Positions 52,612 through 60,625 of a stretch of DNA of 64,000 nt are shown here, one piece after another (the first letter of the stretch is position 1; every line of letters starts with the position of its first letter). Under the pieces are notes generated by a model. The model saw only the letters and a list, made by a program, of their open reading frames with translations. It did no database searches and was not told the origin of the DNA. The position numbers and the translations under genes are program-made. The stretch lies in the NCBI RefSeq assembly GCF_900107745.1, contig NZ_FNRO01000012.1:1-64000 (forward strand), given 5' to 3'. The stretch comes from Variovorax sp. YR216 (GTDB lineage Bacteria > Pseudomonadota > Gammaproteobacteria > Burkholderiales > Burkholderiaceae_C).

Positions 52612-53810
52612 TTCACGGCTCCGCCCGTGCGCAGGCGCGCGATCTCGTCCTCCGCATAGCCGGCTTCACTCAACACCTCGTCGGTGTGCTCGCCGATGCC
52701 GGGCGCATGGCGCGGATAGGTCTTGTCCGCGCCCTCGACCAGGAAAGGGCTGCTGACCGTCAGTCCAGTGCCCGGAATCCCTTCGCCCGGCACCAGTGCG
52801 CCGCAGAGGCGCATCTGTTCGTCACCAAGCGCATCGCCACTGCGCGCGACCACGCCGACCGTGAGCCCTTCGTCGCCGAAGCGCGAGGTCCACTCCGCGC
52901 TGTCGCGCGCCTGAAAGACATCGTCCAGTAGCGCGGCGAGCGTCGGTGCGTTCTCGCGTCGCGCCGGCGTCGCGGCGAAGCGCGGGTCCTGCGCAAGCGC
53001 GGGACGCTCGATCGCACGCAGAAAGGCCTCCCAGTCGCGCTCTTCGGTCACGAGGCTGAGGATGAACCAGCGGCCGTCGCGGCAGCGATAGAAGTTGGTG
53101 AGCGCGTTGCGCGGCTGGCTGCGCGGTTGCCGGTACACCAGCCGTCCGCCGACCAGCATGCCCTGGATCGCCATCGCATTGGCCCACGCGCCGTTGGCCA
53201 GCAGCGAGGTGCTCACCATGCCGCCTCTGCCGGTGCGCTCGCGCGCATACAGGCCGGTGACGATCGCCGCGAACAACGTGACTGCAGTGGGCTGGTCGCC
53301 CAGGCCATTGGCCGGATTCGCGGGCGGCCCTTCGGGGTCGGGCCGCGTCAGGTCTGCCAGACCGCTGCGTGCCCAGTAGGTGGTGGCATCGAAGCCCGGC
53401 TTGCCGGCCTCGGGGCCGGTTTCTCCGTAGCCGGTGAGCGATGCATACACGAGTCGCGGATTGAGCTCGCGAATCGTCTCCCAGGCCAGGCCCAGACGGG
53501 CACGCACAGGCAGCGGGTAGTTGGTGATGAGCACATCGGCCTCGCGCACGAGGCGATGCAGCACCGCCTGGCCCTCTGGCTTCTTGAGATCGAGCGCGAT
53601 GGCTCTCCGGCTGCGCGCTCCTTGCATCCAGAGATAGTTGTGCTCGGAGTACGCGAGATTCGGATTGAGGACCGTCTTGCGAAAGCCGTCGCCCTCGGGC
53701 ACCTCGATCTTGATCACATCAGCGCCGAAGTCGGCGAGGATCGTCGCCGCAGCAGGGCCGGCGATGAAGCTCGCGACGTCGAGGACCCTGAGGCCGTTGA
53801 AGACGCTCAT
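52608..53810 (-). CDS. CaiB/BaiF-family CoA-transferase
   Basis: 400 residues, start at ATG 53810 overlapping the stop of the lipocalin-like gene. Motifs: GLRVLDVASFIAGPAAATILADFGADVIKIE, RRAIALDLKKPEGQAVL, PRLVYASLTGYGETGPEAGKPGFDATTYWARSG. The nucleophile position after the GxGxQP region reads GLGDQPTAVTLFAAIVTGLYARERTG, with Asp in GDQP as the likely CoA-carrying residue. It lacks the racemase GHD motif. Predicted to move CoA to a pathway acid. Intact, although its neighbours on both sides show deletions. Confidence 0.9.
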   Translation of the reverse strand: MSVFNGLRVLDVASFIAGPAAATILADFGADVIKIEVPEGDGFRKTVLNPNLAYSEHNYLWMQGARSRRAIALDLKKPEGQAVLHRLVREADVLITNYPLPVRARLGLAWETIRELNPRLVYASLTGYGETGPEAGKPGFDATTYWARSGLADLTRPDPEGPPANPANGLGDQPTAVTLFAAIVTGLYARERTGRGGMVSTSLLANGAWANAMAIQGMLVGGRLVYRQPRSQPRNALTNFYRCRDGRWFILSLVTEERDWEAFLRAIERPALAQDPRFAATPARRENAPTLAALLDDVFQARDSAEWTSRFGDEGLTVGVVARSGDALGDEQMRLCGALVPGEGIPGTGLTVSSPFLVEGADKTYPRHAPGIGEHTDEVLSEAGYAEDEIARLRTGGAVK

Positions 53811-54856
53811 CGCGGTGCGTCCGCTCGCTGCTCCGAAATCGGCACGCCGTCGTTCATCAGGTCGCAGTACTCGGTCATTCCCAGCACGGTGCGGCCTTCG
53901 CAGGTGAACTCCGTCATGCTTTCCGTGATCCGCGTGTAGGTCTTGAAGTCGCTGGCCCCGACCTTCCGGTGCCGCAGCGGCACGGTGGTCACGGTCCGGC
54001 CCTTCATCACGTAGGTCTTGCGCTCGGTCGTGACCCATGCGGTGAGGCCCTTCGGAATCCATGCCTCGTCGTACTCGGTCTCGATGCGTCCGTCGATCAC
54101 CGACTCGTAGACACCGTCGCGAAGCACGTTGCCGCTGATGCGGTTCGGCCCACCCTCGGGGCGCCCCTTGATGGACAGCAGGATGCCGAAGTCGCGCGAG
54201 AAGGTGACGGGCAGCCATTTGTACCAAAAGAAGCTGTGCCAATGCCGGGGCCCCCAGGACTTGTCGCGATACCCGGTCCCGCCGATGAGATCGTGCTTCA
54301 CGCCGTCCACGGTGATGTGCCCGTTCACCGCCATGTTCTGCTCGGTATGCCCGCGATACACCGCGCGCTCGGGGTCGAGTTCGATCGGGCGCCCCTGCAT
54401 GTCGACGATCTCGCCGCCATGCATCGGCGAGACGCCTTCGAAGTCCAGCGCAATCGAAGCGGGCCGCTTGGGATAGCGCTTGAACGCTGCGCTCGGATCG
54501 GCCATCGCCAGCGGATCGTCCATCACCAGCAGGTCGCCTTCGTAGCGCACGCGATGCCGCTTGAACGGCTCGATCACCTCGAAGCTCATGCCCGCGGCTT
54601 CCATCCGCTCGTTGCCGGTGATGCCGGGGCGGGCAAACATGAAGCCCACCCGGCCGTCGGGCAGGTACACGCAGCAGGTCATCTCCGCATGGCCCTCGTT
54701 GGGCCGGTTGCCGACGCGAACCCATGCGCCGATGCGGCGCGCGGAATCGAAGGCATTGAAGTACATGCTCTCGTTGTAGTTGCCCACCGGCTCGGGCGGG
54801 TGCGTGTATTCGTCGCGTGGGTCCAGCTTGAGCCAGGTTTCGGGCGGCATGTACAT
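53807..54856 (-). CDS. CrtC/AttH-like lipocalin-fold protein (DUF7064-like)
   Basis: 349 residues from ATG 54856. It belongs to a family that shares the GTGYRDKSWGPRHW motif (about residues 195-208) with hydroxyneurosporene synthase CrtC and AttH, a tandem-lipocalin fold. The N-terminus (DPRDEYTHPPEPVGNYNESMYFNAFD) and the VNGHITVDGVKHDLIGG region are characteristic. Homologues cluster with terpenoid- and steroid-catabolic genes; the reaction (hydration of a double bond is possible) is not established here. ATGA overlap with the CoA-transferase. Only 14 bp separate it from the ACAD fragment. Confidence 0.7.
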   Translation of the reverse strand: MYMPPETWLKLDPRDEYTHPPEPVGNYNESMYFNAFDSARRIGAWVRVGNRPNEGHAEMTCCVYLPDGRVGFMFARPGITGNERMEAAGMSFEVIEPFKRHRVRYEGDLLVMDDPLAMADPSAAFKRYPKRPASIALDFEGVSPMHGGEIVDMQGRPIELDPERAVYRGHTEQNMAVNGHITVDGVKHDLIGGTGYRDKSWGPRHWHSFFWYKWLPVTFSRDFGILLSIKGRPEGGPNRISGNVLRDGVYESVIDGRIETEYDEAWIPKGLTAWVTTERKTYVMKGRTVTTVPLRHRKVGASDFKTYTRITESMTEFTCEGRTVLGMTEYCDLMNDGVPISEQRADAPR

Positions 54857-54870
54857 GAGGGGGAATCCTT

Positions 54871-55023
54871 TCAATGTGTCGCCAGTTCGAGGCGGGCGAT
54901 CTGGTTGCGATGCACTTCGTCGGGGCCGTCGGCGATGCGCAGGCCACGCGCCTGCGCATACGAGCGCGCAAGGATGAAGTCCTGGGACAGACCGAATCGG
55001 GGAAAGTACCGAGAGAGGCGCCG
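54871..55023 (-). pseudogene. C-terminal fragment of an acyl-CoA dehydrogenase
   Basis: Fifty codons read directly after the TAG of the quinone oxidoreductase gene, in the same frame, and match the end of ACAD10/11- or LvaC-type dehydrogenases: [20 protein letters not shown], then [18 protein letters not shown]. The N-terminal 350 or so residues are gone and no start codon remains. Deletion has joined this stub to the oxidoreductase gene. With the kinase fragment upstream it records a former LvaA-LvaC-like pair. Confidence 0.85.
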
Positions 55024-56019
55024 CTAATGCGGAACGCGAAGCCAGGCCTTGCCCACTGTGGAGCGGCCTTCGAGCGCGGCCAAGGCCGCCTGTGCGTCGT
55101 CGAAGTCGAACGAAGGCCCGGGCATGAGGCGGATGCGGCCTTCGGCATGCCAGCCATAGACCTCGCGCGTGAGCTGCGCGGCCAGCGCGATGTCGCGCTT
55201 GCGCACCTCTCCCCATAGCACGCCAACCGCACTGGCGTTGTGAAGGAGCAGCCTGTTCGCCGGCAACTGCGTGAGCGTGCCGGCCGCGAAGCCGATGACG
55301 AGGTAGCGCGCGCCAAAGGCAAGGCAGCGCAGGCTCTGCGCGCCGATCTCGCCGCCCACGGGGTCGTAGATCACGTCGGCGCCGCCGGGCGCGACCTTGC
55401 GAAAGGCATCGACCCAATCGGGATCGCCGTAGTCCAGCGCAGCATCCGCACCCGCATCGAGACACGCTTGCACCTTCCGTGGTCCGCCCGCGGTGGCGAT
55501 CACACGCGCGCCCATCAGCTTGCCGAGTTGCAGCGCCGCACTGCCGACGCCACCGGCCGCGGCATGCACGAGCAGCGTCTCGCCCGGCTGCAGGCGCCCG
55601 GCCATGCGCAGGGCGAACAGTGAAGTCGGATAGTTGCTGCGCAGCGCGAGCGCGTCGCCCGGGTCGATGTCCTGTGGAATCGCGACCGCTTCGCTGCACG
55701 GCACGAGGGCGTATTGCGCGAAGCCACCCTGCCGCGAAGAACTCGCGACGCGCGTGCCAACCGGGAGATCGCCGCCTTCCCCCGCCACGATGGTGCCCAG
55801 CACTTCGGAGCCGGGGGTGAAGGGCAATGGCGGCTTGACCTGATACTTGCCGCGCACGATCAAGGTGTCACCAAAGGCGAGGCCCGCGGCCTCCACGCGC
55901 ACCAGGTATTGGTCGGGGCCGGGTCGCGGCACCTCCACGTCGCGAAGATGCATCTCGCCACGGTCGCTGATTTCCTCGACGCGCCATGCACGCATCGAGA
56001 GGGGCAGGTTGTTTGTCAT
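55024..56019 (-). CDS. Zinc-free quinone oxidoreductase / enoyl reductase-like MDR protein
   Basis: 331 residues from ATG 56019, preceded by GAAGGAG. MDR fold without zinc ligands: PGPDQYLVRVEAAGLAFGDTLIVRG, TPGSEVLGTIVAGEGG, cofactor motif VHAAAGGVGSAALQLGKLMG, and GGADVIYDPVGGEIGAQSLRC. Full-length and apparently intact. Likely reduces an enone, quinone or enoyl ester with NADPH. Its ATG overlaps the stop of a decayed kinase fragment. About 40 percent similar by eye to the MDR protein at 41158-42141. Confidence 0.87.
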   Translation of the reverse strand: MTNNLPLSMRAWRVEEISDRGEMHLRDVEVPRPGPDQYLVRVEAAGLAFGDTLIVRGKYQVKPPLPFTPGSEVLGTIVAGEGGDLPVGTRVASSSRQGGFAQYALVPCSEAVAIPQDIDPGDALALRSNYPTSLFALRMAGRLQPGETLLVHAAAGGVGSAALQLGKLMGARVIATAGGPRKVQACLDAGADAALDYGDPDWVDAFRKVAPGGADVIYDPVGGEIGAQSLRCLAFGARYLVIGFAAGTLTQLPANRLLLHNASAVGVLWGEVRKRDIALAAQLTREVYGWHAEGRIRLMPGPSFDFDDAQAALAALEGRSTVGKAWLRVPH

Positions 56020-56231
56020 CGGGACTCCTTCGTCGCCGCCCAGCCCGCATCTGCAGTGGCTTGAACGCGCGCCGCCACGGCGGCTGCCCGGCTGTTGGCC
56101 GCGTTGCCGTCGAGTGCGCGCCGGGCCACGCCCTGCTGGATGGCCGCGAGGCGGAACATGTTGAATGCGAGGTGACAGTGCCAGTGCGCAATGCGCGCAT
56201 CGTCGCGACCGCTTGCGCGGCCGTAGGCGTA
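56016..56231 (-). pseudogene. C-terminal fragment of an LvaA-type acyl-CoA kinase
   Basis: An open stretch of 71 codons gives YGRASGRDDARIAHWHCHLAF, NMFRLAAIQQGVARRALDGNAA and a closing ADAGWAATKES, which is the C-terminal end of ACAD10/11- and LvaA-type phosphotransferases. An in-frame TGA lies immediately upstream (56234-56232). A short open stretch from a GTG at 56310 (VNNSSTPTFTAASGFDVAE) in another frame may be the original 5' end, so about 250 residues have been deleted. The stop overlaps the ATG of the oxidoreductase (ATGA), showing the original operon order. Confidence 0.8.
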
Positions 56232-56391
56232 TCAACCCATCGAGCGCGGTCGTCTCGGCCACATCGAACCCACTTGCTGCCGTGAATGTTGGGGTGGATG
56301 AATTATTCACTTTGTCGTTTAATCTATGGTTGAACCAATGATCACAACGAATCGTATAGCACTCGAATCCATCACACAAGGAGACATCGCA
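56232..56391. other. Intergenic region with operator site 12
   Basis: Contains the decayed 5' end of the kinase remnant (to 56310), operator site 12 and the leader of the Bug gene at 56392. No other gene seen. Confidence 0.55.
56327..56337. promoter_or_regulatory. FadR-type operator (site 12)
   Basis: TGGTTGAACCA between the decayed minus-strand operon and the plus-strand Bug gene at 56392. TTGTGA read on the minus strand (just right of the site) is a possible -35 element. Confidence 0.78.
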
Positions 56392-57363
56392 ATGAACTTC
56401 ACCCGACGCCAGACGCTTGCAGCAGCCCTCGGCTCGCTCGGTGCGGGCGTCCTGCCGCTCGCGCAGGCGCAGTCGCAGCCCTTCCCTTCACAGGTCATCA
56501 AGTTCGTGATTCCCACGCCGGCGGGCGGGGGCCACGACACCATGATGCGGCTCATCGGCCAGAAGCTGACCGATGCCTGGGGCCAGCCTTGCATCGTCGA
56601 ATCCAAGTCCGGCGCAAGTGGCGCCATCGCCGCTGCAACGGTGTCGCAGGCGCCGGCCGACGGATACACGGTGCTGATCGGCTACAGCGCGCTCCTCAGC
56701 AACACAGTGCTGATGCCGAAGCCCGGCTACCGGCTCGAAGACCTGCAGCCGGTGGGCATGCTGGCGCTCACGCCGATCGCGCTCGGCGTCCGCGAGAGCC
56801 TGCCGGTCTCCACGCTCAAGCAATACGTGGCGCTCGCGAAGACGCGGCCCGGCAAGCTCTCCTACGGCTCCTATGGCCAGGGCTCGGGCGGTCACTTCGT
56901 CGGCGAACTGTTCAACATGGCGGCCGGCATCGACACCGTGCACGTGCCTTACAAGGGCGAGACCCCTGCGCTTCAGGACCTGATCGGCAGCCAGATCGAT
57001 GCGGCAGTGACGTCGGTCGGCGGCGTGAATCGCTACCCCGGCAAGATCAAGCCGCTCGCCGTCGCGAGCGCCGAGCGCTTTCCCGTGTACCCCGACGTGC
57101 CGACCTTCGCCGAGCTGGGCTATCCCGAGGTCGACATGCCCGGCTGGGCCGCTGCCTTCGTGCCAGCGAAGACGCCGAAGGCGATCGTGGACAAGTTGAC
57201 CGCTGAAATGGGGCGCATCGTCGCGATGCCGGAGGTGCGCGCAAAGCTTCTTGAGCTAGGCTTCGAACCGGCGCCATGGAGCGCCGACAAGACGCGGCGC
57301 TTCATGAAGGACCAGCTTGCCCTCACGCAGAAGCTGGTCGATGCGGGGCGAGTGAAGCTCTGA
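56392..57363 (+). CDS. Bug-family periplasmic solute receptor
   Basis: 323 residues from ATG 56392 after AAGGAGA; an ATG at 56326 lies in the operator and is rejected. Signal peptide MNFTRRQTLAAALGSLGAGVLPLAQA (twin arginine, possible Tat export). Bug motifs: FPSQVIKFVIPTPAGGGHDTM, GQPCIVESKSGASGAIA, ADGYTVLI, TVHVPYKGETPA and GWAAAFVPAKTP. Ligand unknown. Single-gene unit; shares several features with the Bug at 47726-48709, including the AELGYP and PGW region. Confidence 0.93.
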   Translation: MNFTRRQTLAAALGSLGAGVLPLAQAQSQPFPSQVIKFVIPTPAGGGHDTMMRLIGQKLTDAWGQPCIVESKSGASGAIAAATVSQAPADGYTVLIGYSALLSNTVLMPKPGYRLEDLQPVGMLALTPIALGVRESLPVSTLKQYVALAKTRPGKLSYGSYGQGSGGHFVGELFNMAAGIDTVHVPYKGETPALQDLIGSQIDAAVTSVGGVNRYPGKIKPLAVASAERFPVYPDVPTFAELGYPEVDMPGWAAAFVPAKTPKAIVDKLTAEMGRIVAMPEVRAKLLELGFEPAPWSADKTRRFMKDQLALTQKLVDAGRVKL

Positions 57364-57373
57364 TCCTCAGCGG

Positions 57374-58099
57374 TCAGCGGTGGACAAGCAGGCGCGCACA
57401 CAACCTGCTGCGCGCCTGTCGATCAAGACCGAGCGGTCCTTCCAGATAGGCGTCCATCGAGCCCCAGCGGCTTTCGATTTCGTCGAATGCGCATTGCATA
57501 TAGTCGGCGCGGACCGAGGCGAGCAGTGCCCAGTCGGCCGAGACGCCCTGCATGGACCAGCGCCCGTTGCTTGCCAGGAAGTCATCGAGCACCGCTTCTC
57601 GCGGCACTCCGAGCGCAAGCAGCAACAACGCCGCCGCCCAGCCGGTGCGGTCCTTTCCGGCGGTGCAGTGAATCACCAAAGGAAGCGGCGTTGCCTCATC
57701 GGCGACCAGCCGCAGGAGCGAAGCGAAGACAGGCGCGTGCTCGTTCACGAAGCGGCGATAGACCTCGAACATGATGGCGGTCAGCGCGGACTGGTCGGGT
57801 TCCCCCGCCTCGCGCAGTTCGCGCAGCGCGCCCATCGCGCGCGGCTCGATCGCCAGATGCGACTCCCTGATCCCGAACTGCAACAGGCGGGAGGGCACGC
57901 GCATCCGCTCGTCCGTGCCTCGCAGGTCGATCACCGAACGGAATCCGATGGCGCGCAGCGCTTCCAGCTCGTCGTCCGCGACCGCGCCGAAATGGCTGGA
58001 ACGCCAGAGTCGACCGGGCGCAATGACATGACCCGACGCCGTGCCGATGCCGCCCAGGTCGCGCAGGTTCGGCACGCTGGCCGCGACCGGCGTGGCCAT
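57374..58099 (-). CDS. Tyrosine/serine phosphatase (IphP / Y_phosphatase3 type)
   Basis: 241 residues from ATG 58099. The phosphatase P-loop is HCTAGKDRTG with catalytic Cys145 and Arg151, and the N-terminus has NLRDLGG (substrate loop) and DLRGTDER, which hold the general-acid aspartate typical of this family. It could dephosphorylate a protein tyrosine/serine, a phosphoinositide or a small phosphoester. It is the last gene of a MaoC/crotonase/SDR operon with a one-base TGATG contact to MaoC, so a metabolic phosphoester is as likely as a protein target. Confidence 0.87.
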   Translation of the reverse strand: MATPVAASVPNLRDLGGIGTASGHVIAPGRLWRSSHFGAVADDELEALRAIGFRSVIDLRGTDERMRVPSRLLQFGIRESHLAIEPRAMGALRELREAGEPDQSALTAIMFEVYRRFVNEHAPVFASLLRLVADEATPLPLVIHCTAGKDRTGWAAALLLLALGVPREAVLDDFLASNGRWSMQGVSADWALLASVRADYMQCAFDEIESRWGSMDAYLEGPLGLDRQARSRLCARLLVHR

Positions 58100-58971
58100 C
58101 AGGCCCCCAGGACTGCGCGCCCGTTGGCAAGCACCTGCACGCCGCGCTCCTTCACGCTGGCACGGAAGGCGATCTCCTCGGAGCCCAGGCGCCAGCAATC
58201 GAGCACCAGCGTTTCGCCGGGGTAGACCGGGGACGTCAGTCGCGCACGGATCGACTTCATGCGCGAGGCATCGTGCCCGCAGAACCTCGCCAGGATGCCG
58301 CGGCATGCGTTGCCATAGGTTGCGAGCCCGTGAAGGATCGGCCGCGGAAAGCCCGCCTTGGCCGCCACTGCGGGATCGATGTGCAGCGGGTTGATGTCGC
58401 CGGAGAGCCGGTACAGCACCGCTGCATCTGCTTGGGTCGGCATCTCGATCGTCACCTCAGGCGCGGCGTCCGGTGTTGCGGGCGCAGCCGGTGCGGGCTC
58501 GTCGCCACCGCCGTTCTTCGAGAACCCTCCGTCGCCACGCAGGAACAGCACCATCTCCGACGTGGCGATCTGGCGGCCTGTCGCCTCGTCGGTGAGAGTC
58601 TTCTCCACATGCATCGTCGCGCCCTTGCCTTCGCCCTTGTCGACGATGCGCGTGACGCGGCTCTCGCCGATCAACGTGCCGGATGCGGGCAATGGCGAAT
58701 GGATCGTGACGCCCTGCTCGCCGTGCACCAGCTTCAGGTAGTCGATGCCGAGTTCCTTGCGATCGCGCATCCAGAAGCCCGGCGAGGCCAGGACCGCGGC
58801 CATCGTCGGCACGGCCTGGAGTTCCTTTTCGTAGACGAAGCGCAGTTCTTCCAGCGCCAGCGGATCGGCGGCGAAGCCAACCCCAAGGGCATAGAGGATG
58901 GTGTCGCGCTCGGTGTAGCTGTGGCGCACCGGATCGGAACGCCAAGCCTTGGTCTTCTCGTAGTCGATCAT
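58099..58971 (-). CDS. MaoC-type double hotdog (R)-enoyl-CoA hydratase
   Basis: 290 residues from ATG 58971. Two hotdog domains: an N-terminal MaoC-N-like half (residues about 1-150) and a C-terminal half with the hydratase-2 active site LYRLSGDINPLHIDPAVAAKAGFPRPILHG, containing the Asp and His of the D-x-N-x2-H motif. Architecture equals the 2-enoyl-CoA hydratase part of eukaryotic MFE-2 and of bacterial cholest-24-enoyl-CoA hydratases such as ChsH-like proteins. It adds water to enoyl-CoA to give the R-hydroxyacyl-CoA, the stereochemistry that a following retro-aldolase or SDR would use. Gap to the crotonase: 4 bp. Confidence 0.88.
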   Translation of the reverse strand: MIDYEKTKAWRSDPVRHSYTERDTILYALGVGFAADPLALEELRFVYEKELQAVPTMAAVLASPGFWMRDRKELGIDYLKLVHGEQGVTIHSPLPASGTLIGESRVTRIVDKGEGKGATMHVEKTLTDEATGRQIATSEMVLFLRGDGGFSKNGGGDEPAPAAPATPDAAPEVTIEMPTQADAAVLYRLSGDINPLHIDPAVAAKAGFPRPILHGLATYGNACRGILARFCGHDASRMKSIRARLTSPVYPGETLVLDCWRLGSEEIAFRASVKERGVQVLANGRAVLGA

Positions 58972-58975
58972 GCTT

Positions 58976-59773
58976 TCAATCCTTGTTCGGCCAGCGGAAC
59001 TGCGCCGGCTCCTTGCCCGCGAAGCGACGGATCGCCTCACGAAAGTACGCGCTGGACGAGGCAATCGCCTGCGAGGACGCCTCCATGTCCAGCATGGTCT
59101 CCAGATCGCTCTGCAGCGTCGAGGCCAGCGCGCGCTTGGAGAGGCTGAATGCGGTCGGCGACGCATTCGCGAGACTTCGGGCCAGCTCCATTGCACGCGG
59201 CATCAGGGCCTCCGGTGCGAGAGCCTCCAGCGCGAGGTTCATGCGCAAGGCCTCGTCGGCGCCGAACTCGCGCGCCGAGTAGATGAGGTCCTTGGCACGC
59301 TGCAGTCCCACTACGCGCGGCAACTGGTACCAGGCTCCGACATCGGGCACGAGGCCGATTCGATGGAACACCATGGCCAGCCGCGCGCGCGTGCTCACCA
59401 GCACGATGTCGGCATAGAGCGCCATGCTGAGGCCGGCACCGAATGCGACCCCATCGACTGCGGCAATCAGCGGCTTGTCCAGCGCCGCCAACGCGCGTGC
59501 CAGTTCGGCGTAGCGCGCCATGCCCGCACGTCGCTGCTCGACCGTGCGCGCGCCGCCGTCGGCCATGCCCTTGACGTCGCCGCCTGCACAAAAGTCGCCG
59601 CCCGCACCCGTCAGCACGACGGCGCGGATGTCATCGTCGGCACGCAGCGCCCGCAACGCGGCAACGAGCGCGTCGGTGGTCAGGATGTCGATCGCGTTCT
59701 TTGCCGACGGCCGGTTCAGCGTGAGGACGGCCACGCCGTCCGCGCGCTCCAGGAGGACGCTGTCGCCCGTCAT
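58976..59773 (-). CDS. Enoyl-CoA hydratase/isomerase family protein
   Basis: 265 residues, crotonase fold: VAVLTLNRPSAKNAIDILTT, DFCAGGDVKGM (oxyanion hole), AVDGVAFGAGLSMALYADIVLVSTRARLAMVFHRIGLVPDVGAWYQLPR. One of the two catalytic glutamates is replaced (FHRIGLVPD, with Asp at the position used by isomerases), which is the pattern of enoyl-CoA isomerases and the crotonase at 62209-63006. The two are sisters (GLVPDVGAWYQLPRVVGLQRAKD and GLVPDLGALYLLPRVVGLQRAKE). One base from the SDR stop. Confidence 0.9.
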   Translation of the reverse strand: MTGDSVLLERADGVAVLTLNRPSAKNAIDILTTDALVAALRALRADDDIRAVVLTGAGGDFCAGGDVKGMADGGARTVEQRRAGMARYAELARALAALDKPLIAAVDGVAFGAGLSMALYADIVLVSTRARLAMVFHRIGLVPDVGAWYQLPRVVGLQRAKDLIYSAREFGADEALRMNLALEALAPEALMPRAMELARSLANASPTAFSLSKRALASTLQSDLETMLDMEASSQAIASSSAYFREAIRRFAGKEPAQFRWPNKD

Positions 59774-59774
59774 G

Positions 59775-60548
59775 TCAGAGGCTGATGTGGAAGCCGCCGT
59801 TCACGCCCAGATGCTGGCCCGTGATGTAGCTCGATCCATCCGACAGCAGGTAGCACACGCTCTTCACCACCTCGCCCGGCGTAGACCAGCGGCCCAATGG
59901 AATCTGCGCGAGCATCTGGTCGCGGAACTTCTCGCCGCGCACGACTTCGGTCATCGGCGTTTCGACCACGCCGAAGCAGATCGAGTTGGTGCGGATGTTG
60001 TAGCGACCCCATTCGCGCGCGGCCGTCATGGTCATGCCCAGCATGCCGGCCTTGGCCGCCGCGTAGTTGATCTGGCCGATCGAACCCTTGCGGCCCGCGT
60101 CGGACGAGATGTTCACGATCGAGCCGCCCGTCTTGTCTCCGCCCTTGGCCCGCTCGACCATGTGCCGGCCCGTGGCGCGCATCCAGTAGAAGGAACCGGT
60201 GAGGTGCACATCGATCACCTCCTGCCACTGCTGGTCGGTCATCTTGTCGATCATGGCGGGGCGGATGATGCCGGCGTTGTTGACAAGGCCGTGCACCGCG
60301 CCGAACTTGGCGACCGCTTCTGCAACCGCGCGGTCTGCAACGGCCGGGTCAGCCACGCTGCCTTGCACCGCAAGCACGCGCGCTTGCGGCAGCGGCGAGA
60401 CAGCGGCATCGAGCGTCTGTCCATTGAGGTCGACGGCCACCACGTTGGCGCCGAGGTCGATGGCCAGTTCCACAATGCCCTTGCCGATGCCCTGGCCGGC
60501 CCCGGTGACGACGATGGTGCGCCCTTGCAGGCTGACGATGGGATCCAC
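59775..60548 (-). CDS. Short-chain dehydrogenase/reductase (FabG-like)
   Basis: 257 residues. Cofactor motif TGAGQGIG (15-22), an Asp after the second strand (VVAVDLNG) favouring NAD(H), NNAG, a Ser in NISSDAG, Tyr and Lys in YAAAK, and the C-terminal GQHLGVNGGFH. Probably a 3-hydroxyacyl-CoA dehydrogenase or ring alcohol dehydrogenase. First gene of the four-gene operon SDR, crotonase, MaoC hydratase, phosphatase, which together could carry out hydration and oxidation of an enoyl-CoA. Divergent from the thiolase-like gene at 60626 with operator site 13 in between. Confidence 0.9.
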   Translation of the reverse strand: MDPIVSLQGRTIVVTGAGQGIGKGIVELAIDLGANVVAVDLNGQTLDAAVSPLPQARVLAVQGSVADPAVADRAVAEAVAKFGAVHGLVNNAGIIRPAMIDKMTDQQWQEVIDVHLTGSFYWMRATGRHMVERAKGGDKTGGSIVNISSDAGRKGSIGQINYAAAKAGMLGMTMTAAREWGRYNIRTNSICFGVVETPMTEVVRGEKFRDQMLAQIPLGRWSTPGEVVKSVCYLLSDGSSYITGQHLGVNGGFHISL

Positions 60549-60568
60549 TTTTGCTGCTCCTTGTTAGC

Positions 60569-60597
60569 TTGTTCGATGGTTGAACCAATGATATCCT
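60569..60597 (+). promoter_or_regulatory. Plus-strand promoter with operator site 13 in spacer
   Basis: TTGTTC (60569-60574), 17-bp spacer, TATCCT (60592-60597) for the gene at 60626. The operator occupies most of the spacer. Confidence 0.58.
60577..60587. promoter_or_regulatory. FadR-type operator (site 13)
   Basis: TGGTTGAACCA between divergent genes at 60548 (-) and 60626 (+). The same 11 bases occur at sites 11 and 12. Confidence 0.8.
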
Positions 60598-60625
60598 ACT
60601 CGCGAACAGTGGCTGGAGCAAACAC

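Noticed and set aside
53807-54856. Carotenoid hydratase CrtC
   Set aside because: Only the SWGPR-type lipocalin motif is shared; no carotenoid genes are present.
56326-56391. Longer Bug protein starting at ATG 56326
   Set aside because: The ATG overlaps the operator, and the extra 22 residues precede a complete signal peptide that starts at 56392 after AAGGAGA.
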